Under the pieces are notes generated by a model, which saw only the letters and a list, made by a program, of their open reading frames with translations, was not told the DNA's origin and made no database searches. Position numbers and translations under genes: made by a program. 10,061 nucleotides of DNA from Syntrophomonas sp. (GTDB taxonomy: Bacteria; Bacillota; Syntrophomonadia; Syntrophomonadales; Syntrophomonadaceae): assembly GCA_003558625.1 (NCBI GenBank), contig PWPP01000102.1:1-10061 (forward strand), written 5' to 3'. Below are positions 1 through 5,710 of this stretch, piece after piece. Numbering within the stretch: the stretch's first letter is position 1; every line of letters begins with the position of its first letter.

Positions 1-89
1 AGGCAGTAAATTATGGCTGATATACTCAAATTGCTTGCATCGCCCGCCCGGGATGAACAGTGGCCCGCTAAAGTGGTCATAGGTGGCGT
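1..89 (-). other. Likely out-of-frame continuation of the RNA methyltransferase gene
   Basis: Shifting frame by -1 at the AAAA run (minus-strand reading of 89-92) gives an open frame to the window edge. It begins 'KTPPMTTLAGHCSSRAGDAS' and continues 'NLSISAIIYC', with no stop. The family at this point usually has a proline, then a Thr/Ala/Arg stretch, then an Ile/Leu-Ser helix start; the resemblance is only partial. The third frame ('ATYDHFSGPLFIPGGRCKQF') is also open, so more than one indel cannot be excluded. This may be a real frameshift, a sequencing error or a decayed 3' end. Confidence 0.4.
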
Positions 90-406
90 TTTCTTCCTCT
101 TTCCTGTTCGATACAACGGACAACTTCTTCTAAATCAGATGCTATTTGTATGATAGATAAGGCTTCTTTGCGGTCGGAATTATAAATGCCACCATAACCC
201 TGCTGCCAATAATCCAGAATTTCTCTGATTAATTGCTGCTGGCTGGCCACGGGATGGACCACAAAAAACCTTTCAACCCTGTAAGTTTTAGCCGCCCGGG
301 AGATATCATGCAGGTCCAGATTGCTCACAGATGTGGTAATGATGTCCATTCTTTTGTTGTACATCGGATAATGTAACAATGCTACATAAAACCTGGACTT
401 TTTCAC
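77..406 (-). CDS. SAM-dependent RNA methyltransferase (PF09936-like), 3' part out of frame
   Basis: The 109-residue product begins 'KKSRFYVALLHYPMYNKR' and contains 'TTSVSNLDLHDISRAAKTY', 'RFFVVHP' and 'GYGGIYNSDRKEAL'. These match the N-terminal two thirds of a SPOUT-like RNA methyltransferase family usually found directly after trmD in Clostridia. From memory the family is about 185-190 residues, so this reading frame stops some 75-80 residues early, after 'ERGRKRHL'. The start is GTG at 404-406, overlapping the trmD TGA stop (GTGA), with AAGGAG at 415-420 eight bases upstream, so translation is probably coupled to trmD. A frame change near the four-A run at 89-92 would let translation continue past the left edge (see the 1-89 entry). 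RNA modification is the family-level role; the exact target is not known from this sequence. Family call fairly sure; whether the gene is intact is not. Confidence 0.75.
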   Translation of the reverse strand: MKKSRFYVALLHYPMYNKRMDIITTSVSNLDLHDISRAAKTYRVERFFVVHPVASQQQLIREILDYWQQGYGGIYNSDRKEALSIIQIASDLEEVVRCIEQERGRKRHL

Positions 407-1137
407 TCCCCGTTCTCCTTGTCAAATAGTATTTCCTGTAGGATTTGTTTTTCTTCCTGGTCATATTCCTTCAACAATAGTAACTCGGGTCGGTTCAATA
501 ATGTGCGCAGCAAACTTTGTTTTTTTCTCCACTTCCTGATGTTTTCATGGTGTCCTGACAATAGCACTTCCGGAACGCTTTTGTCACCCCAAAACCGGGG
601 CCTGGTATATTGGGGATATTCCAATAAGCCCTTGACAAAGGATTCTTCTATGGCTGAAGTCTGATCTCCCAAAACTCCGGGTAGCAGTCGAACCACAGCA
701 TCGATTAGGACCAGGGCCGGGATCTCACCCCCGGTAAGAACATAGTCTCCGATAGATATTTCTTCATCGGCGCAGACAAGAGCACGGTGGTCTATGCCTT
801 CATAATGGCCACATAGGATGATCAGGTGCTTCTCCGCCGCCAAAGCCTGGGCTTTCTTCTGATTAAACAGGCTGCCTTGAGGTGACATGTAAATAACCCG
901 GGCTGCCTGGTGATTGATGCTGTCAACGGCCCGTTGAATAACATCAGGCTTCATTAACATCCCCGCACCCCCACCATAGGGATAATCATCCACCTGGTGA
1001 TGCTTGTCCAGGGCAAAGTCGCGGATATTGGTGCAGGTAATAGTAACCAGTCTTTTCTCCCTGGCTCTTTTAATCATACTTATCGTTAAGGGGCTCTGAA
1101 AAAAATCCGGGAAAAGCGTTAATATGTCAATAATCAT
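403..1137 (-). CDS. trmD: tRNA (guanine-N1)-methyltransferase TrmD
   Basis: Full-length 244-residue SPOUT methyltransferase that methylates G37 of tRNAs with G36, preventing +1 frameshifts; the family works as a homodimer in the cytoplasm. Visible motifs are 'DDYPYGGGAGMLMKP' (about 50-64), 'LCGHYEGID' (108-116) and 'ISIGDYVLTGGE' (127-138) of the trefoil-knot SAM site, 'DAVVRLLPGVLG' (146-157), 'GLLEYPQYTRP' (170-180) and 'VLLSGHHENIRKWR' (191-204). Arg150 matches the catalytic Arg154 of the Haemophilus enzyme. The position of its Asp169 is Glu165 here, in 'IEESF'. The start is ATG at 1135-1137, ten bases after the rimM stop, with a G-rich but weak ribosome site. The TGA stop overlaps the GTG of the next gene. 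Sixth gene of the ylxM-ffh operon. Confidence 0.97.
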   Translation of the reverse strand: MIIDILTLFPDFFQSPLTISMIKRAREKRLVTITCTNIRDFALDKHHQVDDYPYGGGAGMLMKPDVIQRAVDSINHQAARVIYMSPQGSLFNQKKAQALAAEKHLIILCGHYEGIDHRALVCADEEISIGDYVLTGGEIPALVLIDAVVRLLPGVLGDQTSAIEESFVKGLLEYPQYTRPRFWGDKSVPEVLLSGHHENIRKWRKKQSLLRTLLNRPELLLLKEYDQEEKQILQEILFDKENGE

Positions 1138-1147
1138 ACCCCACCCG

Positions 1148-1675
1148 CTACTCTTTTTGGTTTAACAAGCCCGGCAACAATTTAATCAACATTTCGCCTT
1201 CATGCAGCTTCACCTCAAGAATAACTTCTTTAATTGCCGGTATTAAAATTTCTCCATAGGTAGGGGAATGGATGAAATACACATCATTAGCCCCGGTTTC
1301 AATAATTTTTTCCAGCAGCCCTAAATATCCGCGCTCCTGATCAAAAACGGATAATCCGATTAACTGAAAATGATAATAGTGATGAGGAGGCAAAGGGTAA
1401 AGCTCACTCTCAGAAACCTTCAAATAAACGTTTTTGAATTTTCCTGCTTCTTCTTTGCTATTGATCCCATGAAATTTCATCAAAAAGTGATCTTTGTAAG
1501 GCATTAACTCTGCAATCAGCATTTCATCAAGAGAACCATCTTGCCTAACCCCCCAAAGACGCTGCCCTACTTCAAAACGCTGGGGGAAATCGGTCAAAGG
1601 AATTACTTTGACCATTCCTTTCCAACCATGGGTGCCGCCGATTATTCCGACACTTATCAGCTCTTCTTCCTTCAT
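1148..1675 (-). CDS. rimM: Ribosome maturation factor RimM
   Basis: 16S rRNA processing protein that assists assembly of the 30S head region and binds protein S19. The N-terminal RimM domain is recognised by 'VGIIGGTHGWKGMVKVIPLT', followed by 'GINSKEEAGKFKNVYLKV'. A PRC-barrel domain starts at 'HHYYHFQLIGLSV' and carries 'TGANDVYFIHSP' and 'EILIPAIKEVI'. Two starts are possible: GTG at 1682-1684 (178 residues) and ATG at 1673-1675 (175 residues). I chose the ATG because GGAG at 1684-1687 lies eight bases upstream of it, whereas the GTG overlaps that ribosome site and has none of its own. The gene lies 47 bases after khpA; ylqD, found here in Bacillus subtilis, is missing. trmD follows after ten bases. 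Confidence 0.95.
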   Translation of the reverse strand: MKEEELISVGIIGGTHGWKGMVKVIPLTDFPQRFEVGQRLWGVRQDGSLDEMLIAELMPYKDHFLMKFHGINSKEEAGKFKNVYLKVSESELYPLPPHHYYHFQLIGLSVFDQERGYLGLLEKIIETGANDVYFIHSPTYGEILIPAIKEVILEVKLHEGEMLIKLLPGLLNQKE

Positions 1676-1722
1676 CAAACCCACTCCACTGCCAATTCAT
1701 TTTATTTCATCAGTCCCAAACC

Positions 1723-1953
1723 CTACCTCAAGATTTCGACTACGACTCTTTTGCCTTCCTTGGCCGCGGCTGCTTTGGTAAGGGTGCGCATCGATTTGGC
1801 TATTTTGCCTTGCTTACCGATAACTTTGCCCATATCATCAGGGGCAACTTTGAGTTCAATAATGATAGCTTTCTCACCGACTATTTCTGTAACTTCAACC
1901 TCATCTGGATGATCTACCAGAGACTTAGCAATATATGTGACCAGTTCTTTCAC
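1723..1953 (-). CDS. khpA: KH-domain RNA-binding protein KhpA (YlqC family)
   Basis: A 76-residue single KH-domain protein with the nucleic-acid-binding GxxG loop visible in 'DDMGKVIGKQGKIAKSMRTL' (loop GKQG, about residues 47-50). Length and sequence match the YlqC/KhpA family throughout. In other Firmicutes KhpA pairs with KhpB (Jag) and binds RNA, with effects on cell division and envelope growth; khpB is not in this window. The start is GTG at 1951-1953, preceded by GGGGGTG at 1959-1965 five bases upstream. The gene sits 26 bases after rpsP, its standard position in this operon. Confidence 0.95.
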   Translation of the reverse strand: MKELVTYIAKSLVDHPDEVEVTEIVGEKAIIIELKVAPDDMGKVIGKQGKIAKSMRTLTKAAAAKEGKRVVVEILR

Positions 1954-1979
1954 TTTTTCACCCCCGGCTTAAATCTTGA

Positions 1980-2246
1980 CTAGTTGCTTTGGGCTGCGAA
2001 TTTTGCAATAATACCTTGTTTTTGCAGTAGAGATTTTGCAGTATCCGATGGTTTAGCCCCGTTGGATAGCCATTTCAAAGCTTTCTCTTCATCTATTTTT
2101 ACCGTAGCTGGATTGGTCCCCGGGTCATAATAACCAATTTCTTCAATAAAACGACCATCTCTAGGCGACCGGGCATCCGCCACCACCAACCGGTAAAAGG
2201 GTCTTTTTTTGGCTCCCATCCTTTTTAGTCTTATTTTTACCGCCAA
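1980..2246 (-). CDS. rpsP: 30S ribosomal protein bS16
   Basis: The 88-residue product starts 'AVKIRLKRMGAKKRPFYRLV' and continues 'VADARSPRDGRFIEEIGYYD', the standard bS16 N-terminus, at the usual length of the family. bS16 binds 16S rRNA early in assembly of the small subunit body. The start is TTG at 2244-2246. It is fixed by the conserved N-terminus and by GGAGGTG at 2253-2259, six bases upstream. The weak start codon is thus offset by a near-perfect ribosome site. A GC-rich hairpin lies 37 bases upstream (2283-2298). Confidence 0.97.
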   Translation of the reverse strand: MAVKIRLKRMGAKKRPFYRLVVADARSPRDGRFIEEIGYYDPGTNPATVKIDEEKALKWLSNGAKPSDTAKSLLQKQGIIAKFAAQSN

Positions 2247-2252
2247 ATTTTA

Positions 2253-2259
2253 CACCTCC
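2253..2259 (-). promoter_or_regulatory. Ribosome binding site fixing the TTG start of rpsP
   Basis: On the minus strand this reads GGAGGTG, six bases before the TTG start. No ATG or GTG in frame nearby would give the conserved bS16 N-terminus, so this site decides the start. Confidence 0.85.
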
Positions 2260-2282
2260 CTCTAAAATTTTATTATTGAAAT

Positions 2283-2298
2283 AGCGGGAAATCCCGCT
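2283..2298 (-). other. Hairpin in the ffh-rpsP gap
   Basis: AGCGGG and CCCGCT pair perfectly over six bases around a four-base loop. On the minus strand the following bases are ATTTCAATAATAAAATTTT, which is AT-rich but not a proper U-tract. It may be a weak terminator or attenuator, or an RNA processing or stability element that sets expression of rpsP and later genes apart from ffh. I saw no convincing sigma-A promoter in the 163-base gap. Confidence 0.55.
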
Positions 2299-2389
2299 TA
2301 ATTTCCTATGATCATACTTGCTGACTCCAGGCATTCACATCTTATAGCATGAAGTTCCTGTTTTCAGGCTTTTTTTGGATGAACAGAAT

Positions 2390-2403
2390 CAGGTCAGAAC
2401 CTG
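2390..2403 (-). other. Small hairpin just after the ffh stop
   Basis: CAGGT and ACCTG pair around a four-base loop, seven bases after the ffh stop. On the minus strand ATTCTGTT follows. The five-pair stem is too short to be a convincing terminator; it could give partial termination or protect the 3' end of ffh. Confidence 0.3.
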
Positions 2404-2409
2404 GTGAAG

Positions 2410-3756
2410 TTAAAAAGGAAACCTCATGGGCGGCATGGCACCCCGTTTACCCTTTTTTCCACCCAGGTCAGCAAATTGCTTCATCAACTTTTTAGAATCT
2501 TCAAATTGTTTAAGCAAGCGGTTAACGTCCTGCACCTTGTTACCGCTACCCCGGGCGATCCTTTTTTTTCGGCTGCCATTTAAGCCCGAGGGGTTTCTTC
2601 GCTCTTGCGGTGTCATGGATTGGATTATCGCCTCTACCCGGTTTAATTCTTTATCGTCTATTTCCCCTTTAAATCCTTTTAATTGTTTTCCCATCCCCGG
2701 GATCATCCCCAACAAATCTTCCAGCGGTCCCATAGATCGAACCTGCTGCATCTGCTCCATAAAGTCTTCCAGGGTGAATTCCTGGGTGCGTATTTTTTTC
2801 TCCATTTCCCGGGCTTTTTCCTGATCAAAGGTAGCCTGGGCTTTTTCTACCAGGCTCAATATATCCCCCATGCCCAGAATACGGGAAGCCATCCTATCTG
2901 GAAAAAACACTTCTAGCGCTTCGATTTTTTCTCCCAGGCCCACAAGTTTTATCGGACAGCCGGTTACTGCCTTTACGGATAAAGCGGCTCCGCCACGTGT
3001 GTCTCCATCCAGCTTGGTCAATACAATGCCGGTTAATCCTAACTCCTTATGAAAGGCTTCTGCCACATTAACCGCATCCTGGCCCGTCATAGCATCAACC
3101 ACCAAGAGGATTTCTGTGGGCTTCAAAAACATCTTGATTTCTTTTAATTCTCCCATTAGCTCTTCGTTTACATGCAGCCTACCTGCCGTATCAACGATCA
3201 CAACATCCCGGTTATTCTCCCGGGCAAAATCAATCGATGCACGGGCTATTGCAACAGGATCATTATGCTCCATTGAAAAAACGGGAACCTGGATTTGCTC
3301 CCCCAGAACCTGGAGTTGTTTTACCGCTGCCGGCCTGTAGATGTCACAGGCCACCAGGAGGGGCTTCCTGCCCTGTTTAGTCAGAGACCGGGCCAACTTG
3401 GCCACCGTGGTAGTTTTTCCGGCGCCCTGAAGCCCTACCGCCAGATAGACGGTCGGAACTTCCGTTCCCCACTCTAGTTTGCTGTTTGAATCGCCCATTA
3501 ATGTCTTCATTTCATCATGAACGATTTTAATAACCTGTTGCCCGGGAGTAATGCTCTTCAGGACTTCCTGCCCCACAGCTCTTTCCTTGACCCGTCCAAT
3601 AAAGTCTTTGGTTACTTTATAATTCACATCGGCTTCCAGGAGTGCAAGCCTCACCTCACGCATGGCTGAATTAACGTCGGCTTCGGTAATTTTTCCTTTG
3701 TTCTTCAGTTTCTTAAAAACATCCTGCAGTCTTTCCGTTAATCCTTCAAAGGCCAT
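2410..3756 (-). CDS. ffh: Signal recognition particle GTPase Ffh (SRP54)
   Basis: A 448-residue SRP54 protein. With 4.5S (scRNA) RNA it binds signal sequences of nascent membrane and secreted proteins and docks with FtsY at the membrane. Residues 1-85 form the N domain helices. The G domain has 'VGLQGAGKTTTVAKL' (P-loop, 107-121), 'DIYRPAA' (138-144), 'DTAGR' (189-193), 'TKLDGDTRGGAALS' (247-260) and 'GLGEKIEALEVF' (273-284). The methionine-rich M domain starts near 307 and has the RNA-binding 'GSRKKRIARGSG' (394-405). The tail is basic and rich in Met/Pro ('KKGKRGAMPPMRFPF'). ATG start with AAGGAGG seven bases upstream, placed 19 bases after the ylxM stop. ftsY and the SRP RNA gene are not in the window. 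Confidence 0.98.
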   Translation of the reverse strand: MAFEGLTERLQDVFKKLKNKGKITEADVNSAMREVRLALLEADVNYKVTKDFIGRVKERAVGQEVLKSITPGQQVIKIVHDEMKTLMGDSNSKLEWGTEVPTVYLAVGLQGAGKTTTVAKLARSLTKQGRKPLLVACDIYRPAAVKQLQVLGEQIQVPVFSMEHNDPVAIARASIDFARENNRDVVIVDTAGRLHVNEELMGELKEIKMFLKPTEILLVVDAMTGQDAVNVAEAFHKELGLTGIVLTKLDGDTRGGAALSVKAVTGCPIKLVGLGEKIEALEVFFPDRMASRILGMGDILSLVEKAQATFDQEKAREMEKKIRTQEFTLEDFMEQMQQVRSMGPLEDLLGMIPGMGKQLKGFKGEIDDKELNRVEAIIQSMTPQERRNPSGLNGSRKKRIARGSGNKVQDVNRLLKQFEDSKKLMKQFADLGGKKGKRGAMPPMRFPF

Positions 3757-3775
3757 ATTTTTGCCTCCTTTGTCC

Positions 3776-4117
3776 TCATCTAAGATCGATTAATTCCTCA
3801 AGGATCTGTTTTATTCTCCGGTGTATCTCGGGATCGGGTTCCAGGCGGTTTAATAAAAACTGTGCTTCCTGCAATCTTTCCTGGTTCTTTTGGAACCTTT
3901 CCACCAGCCCCAGTTTGCTTTCATATTCCTGCAAGGCTCTTTCTGCCTTTTTTAAAATATCAAATATAGCCTGCCTGCTTGCATCCATGTTTGCCGCAAT
4001 CTCAGAAAGGGAGAGGTCATTATCATAATATAAATTCAAAATCTCCTGTTGTTTGCGGGTTAACAAGGGGCCATAAAAATCTTTCAATAACGCAAAATAT
4101 GCTATTTTTTCCAGCAT
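3776..4117 (-). CDS. ylxM: YlxM/UPF0122 family helix-turn-helix protein
   Basis: A 113-residue protein with a sigma-region-4-like helix-turn-helix. 'LLTRKQQEILNLYYDNDLSL' leads into 'SEIAANMDASRQAIFDILKK' (about 38-57), followed by a charged helical C-terminus. YlxM is nearly always next to ffh in Firmicutes and has been linked to SRP function; DNA binding is inferred from the fold. First gene of the operon: ATG start with AAGGAG at 4125-4130 and a strong promoter at 4159-4186. A perfect 7-base inverted repeat lies between the promoter and the ribosome site. In many relatives smc and ftsY precede ylxM; here a divergent degV gene does. Confidence 0.93.
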   Translation of the reverse strand: MLEKIAYFALLKDFYGPLLTRKQQEILNLYYDNDLSLSEIAANMDASRQAIFDILKKAERALQEYESKLGLVERFQKNQERLQEAQFLLNRLEPDPEIHRRIKQILEELIDLR

Positions 4118-4132
4118 GGCTTTGCTCCTTGC

Positions 4133-4152
4133 GTAAAGTTATTCTACTTTAC
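4133..4152 (-). promoter_or_regulatory. Inverted repeat at the ylxM transcription start
   Basis: GTAAAGT (4133-4139) and ACTTTAC (4146-4152) form a perfect 7-base inverted repeat with a 6-base spacer. The expected transcription start from the promoter at 4159-4186 is about 4152, so the repeat would begin at +1 and end two bases before the ribosome site at 4125-4130. It can be an operator or a 5'-terminal hairpin of the mRNA that affects stability or ribosome access. The sequence alone does not decide. Confidence 0.5.
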
Positions 4153-4158
4153 AAAAGA

Positions 4159-4186
4159 ATTTTATCACATCATTCAATCCTGTCAA
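4159..4186 (-). promoter_or_regulatory. Sigma-A promoter of the ylxM-ffh operon
   Basis: On the minus strand: TTGACA at 4181-4186, a 16-base spacer, and TAAAAT at 4159-4164 preceded by TGA, which is an extended -10 (TGn). The predicted leader to ylxM is about 35 bases. Confidence 0.85.
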
Positions 4187-4217
4187 GTCTAGTGGGAGAA
4201 ATTTTTTTGCTGATTGC

Positions 4218-4245
4218 TTCACTTTATTTTAAAATTTAGTATAGT
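4218..4245 (+). promoter_or_regulatory. Probable sigma-A promoter of the degV gene
   Basis: TTCACT (4218-4223), 16-base spacer, TATAGT (4240-4245), with start expected near 4252. The leader would be only about 16 bases and mostly ribosome site. The -35 box matches consensus at four of six bases. Confidence 0.6.
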
Positions 4246-4267
4246 GAATAACAAAGGAGATGAAAAA

Positions 4268-5119
4268 ATGAATGAAAAAATAGCAATACTTTGCGATAGT
4301 GCCTGTGATTTGCCTCCGGATATCATCAATGAACTTTCCATAAGTATCATGCCTTTGAAAGTAATATACGGTGAAAAGATCTTTTCTGACCGGGTTGATA
4401 TCCAGCCGGAAGAGGTCTACGCAAAAATGCCGGCAGAAATTCCTACCACCTCCATGCCCACTCCCGATGACATCAGGAGTGCTTTTGACCGCTTAGCCCG
4501 GGCAGGATATACCCATCTGGTCTCCATACATCTCTCATCCGCCTTATCAGGCACGTACCAGGCGGTGAGTATGGTGGCAAAAGAATATCATGATCTGACC
4601 ATAGAAGTTGTTGATACCAAAACTCTTTCCATGGGTACCGGGTGGATTGTGTACCAGGCGGCAGAAAATGTGCGCTCGGGTTTATCCTTTGAACAAGTAT
4701 TATCAAATATCAAGGACCTGCAGTCGAAAATGAATCTTTTCTATGTACTTGAAACCCTGGAGTATTTGCGGCGCGGAGGTAGAATCGGCATGGTATCAGG
4801 CATGATCGGGGAATTCCTGCATCTTAAACCTGTAATATCTGTTAATGATCAAGGGGAATACTATACCTTTGCCAAGGTCCGGGGCCGCCAGAAATCTATC
4901 GATCGGATCATTCGCTTAGTTAAGGAAATCGCCCTGAATCATCCCATTAATCTTGCCATCATGCACGGCGGGGCTCCCAAAGAAGCGGAAAAAATAATGG
5001 ATGTGTTAAAGTCGGATCGTTCTTTGCAGCTTAATAAGACCTTCGTGGCACAAATCAGTCCTTCATTAGGAGTACATACCGGGCCCGGTTTGTTAGGGGT
5101 TTGCTTTTATCCGCTTTAG
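4268..5119 (+). CDS. DegV family protein (FakB-type fatty acid binding)
   Basis: A 283-residue DegV-fold protein. The family binds a fatty acid; FakB members present it to the kinase FakA for phosphorylation and phospholipid synthesis. Motifs: 'IAILCDSACDLPPDI' at the N-terminus, 'TTSMPTPDD' with the carboxylate-binding Thr, 'SIHLSSALSGTYQAV' with the conserved Ser, 'VVDTKTLSMGTG', 'LETLEYLRRGGRIG', 'LKPVISV' and 'GVHTGPGLLGV' near the end. The reading frame opens further upstream from a TTG at 4214, but I chose ATG 4268 because AAGGAG lies just before it, the family begins here, and the longer form would run through the promoter. It is monocistronic, divergent from ylxM and convergent with the tRNAs. 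No fakA is nearby, so the FakB role is at family level only. Confidence 0.92.
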   Translation: MNEKIAILCDSACDLPPDIINELSISIMPLKVIYGEKIFSDRVDIQPEEVYAKMPAEIPTTSMPTPDDIRSAFDRLARAGYTHLVSIHLSSALSGTYQAVSMVAKEYHDLTIEVVDTKTLSMGTGWIVYQAAENVRSGLSFEQVLSNIKDLQSKMNLFYVLETLEYLRRGGRIGMVSGMIGEFLHLKPVISVNDQGEYYTFAKVRGRQKSIDRIIRLVKEIALNHPINLAIMHGGAPKEAEKIMDVLKSDRSLQLNKTFVAQISPSLGVHTGPGLLGVCFYPL

Positions 5120-5145
5120 ATAGGAAAGATTGCAGAGAAAACACA

Positions 5146-5172
5146 AAGAACCAGTTGTTCTTACTGGTTCTT
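5146..5172. terminator. Shared bidirectional terminator of degV and the tRNA operon
   Basis: AAGAACCAGT and ACTGGTTCTT pair over ten bases with a seven-base loop. It lies 27 bases after degV on the plus strand and 48 bases after tRNA-Val on the minus strand. The minus-strand tail TGTGTTTTCTC is the more U-rich; the plus-strand tail is GTTCAGGTTTACTTTTC. Its place between convergent units supports use in both directions. Confidence 0.8.
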
Positions 5173-5219
5173 GTTCAGGTTTACTTTTCAGGTTTTTGAC
5201 GGAAAAACTTTTTATTATA

Positions 5220-5295
5220 TGGTGGGCGATACAGGACTTGAACCTGTGACCCCCTGCTTGTAAGGCAGGTGCTCTCCCAGCTGAGCTAATCGCCC
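5220..5295 (-). tRNA. tRNA-Val (anticodon TAC)
   Basis: A 76-base cloverleaf. The acceptor GGGCGAT pairs with ATCGCCC. The anticodon stem CCTGC/GCAGG encloses loop CTTACAA, giving anticodon TAC. The T arm is ACAGG-TTCAAGT-CCTGT and the CCA end is encoded. Last gene of the tRNA-CAU/Glu/Val unit. Confidence 0.97.
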
Positions 5296-5298
5296 TTA

Positions 5299-5373
5299 TG
5301 GTGACCCCTAGGGGACTCGAACCCCTGTTACCGGCGTGAAAGGCCGGTGTCTTAACCGCTTGACCAAGGGGCC
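5299..5373 (-). tRNA. tRNA-Glu (anticodon TTC)
   Basis: A 75-base cloverleaf. The acceptor GGCCCCT pairs with AGGGGTC with one G-T pair. The anticodon stem CCGGC/GCCGG encloses loop CTTTCAC, giving anticodon TTC. The T arm is AGGGG-TTCGAGT-CCCCT and CCA is encoded. It lies three bases from tRNA-Val and is certainly cotranscribed with it. Confidence 0.97.
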
Positions 5374-5406
5374 AGGATTAATAATACCTCTGTTTACTGT
5401 GTAAAT

Positions 5407-5482
5407 TGGTGGGCCTACCAGGATTCGAACCTGGGACCAACCGGTTATGAGCCGGTAGCTCTGCCAACTGAGCTATAGGCCC
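5407..5482 (-). tRNA. tRNA with CAT anticodon: elongator Met or Ile2 (lysidine type)
   Basis: A 76-base cloverleaf. The acceptor GGGCCTA pairs perfectly with TAGGCCC, so it is not the initiator (no mismatch at 1-72 and no run of three G-C pairs in the anticodon stem). The anticodon stem ACCGG/CCGGT encloses loop CTCATAA. The acceptor has C4-G69 and C5-G68, which I recall as recognition elements of TilS, the enzyme that converts CAU to lysidine-AU for isoleucine. Bacillus subtilis Ile2 has the same loop and the same two pairs. The anticodon alone does not settle Met versus Ile. CCA is encoded. Confidence 0.93.
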
Positions 5483-5511
5483 CCTTTGTCAGTTTATGCT
5501 CTGCAAGTGTT

Positions 5512-5540
5512 AGTATATTAAATATATTGGCAAAGGTCAA
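5512..5540 (-). promoter_or_regulatory. Sigma-A promoter of the tRNA-CAU/Glu/Val operon
   Basis: On the minus strand: TTGACC (5535-5540), a 17-base spacer, TATACT (5512-5517), start expected near 5505. The leader to the first tRNA is about 23 bases. Confidence 0.85.
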
Positions 5541-5576
5541 TATGAAAAACTAATTCTGTAGAAGTATTTGTGTTTT

Positions 5577-5606
5577 AATTTAAAAGCGGTAACCTGTAGT
5601 TACCGC
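5577..5606 (-). terminator. Rho-independent terminator after tRNA-Asn
   Basis: GCGGTAAC and GTTACCGC (5586-5593, 5599-5606) form an 8-base stem with a 5-base loop. On the minus strand TTTTAAATT follows (5577-5585). It lies 12 bases beyond the tRNA-Asn CCA end and separates it from the next tRNA promoter. Confidence 0.82.
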
Positions 5607-5618
5607 CTGCTTTACACT

Positions 5619-5693
5619 TGGCTCCCCGAGTAGGATTCGAACCTACAACCCTCCGGTTAACAGCCGGATGCTCTACCATTGAGCTATCGAGGA
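5619..5693 (-). tRNA. tRNA-Asn (anticodon GTT)
   Basis: A 75-base cloverleaf. The acceptor TCCTCGA pairs with TCGGGGA with one T-G pair. The anticodon stem TCCGG/CCGGA encloses loop CTGTTAA, giving anticodon GTT. The T arm is GTAGG-TTCGAAT-CCTAC, discriminator G, and CCA is encoded. It stands alone between its own promoter (5711-5739) and its own terminator (5577-5606), directly downstream of rpoD. Confidence 0.97.
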
Positions 5694-5710
5694 AAGCATC
5701 AACGATTTTT

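Noticed and set aside
77..110. Programmed -1 frameshift in the methyltransferase gene
   Set aside because: The zero-frame codons GGA AGA AAA CGC do not form a standard slippery heptamer. No clear downstream stem or pseudoknot was seen, and the rest of the gene is outside the window.
419..664. Plus-strand open frame inside trmD
   Set aside because: Shadow of trmD: no ribosome site, low-complexity Ser/Cys/Phe-rich product, and fully antisense to a conserved gene.
2300..2350. Possible sigma-A promoter for rpsP (TATGAT or TATAAG boxes on the minus strand)
   Set aside because: No -35 box better than two or three of six matches at a 16-18 base spacing.
2356..2377. Plus-strand hairpin CCTG-TTTT-CAGG followed by seven T
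   Set aside because: The stem has only four pairs and no plus-strand gene precedes it. On the minus strand it lacks a U-tract.
2426..3477. Several plus-strand open frames opposite ffh
   Set aside because: Antisense shadows of a highly conserved GTPase with no recognisable domain and no start signals.
4214..4267. Longer N-terminus of the DegV protein from a TTG
   Set aside because: It would add 18 residues encoded across the -10 box and ribosome site of the gene. The family N-terminus and AAGGAG both fit the ATG at 4268.
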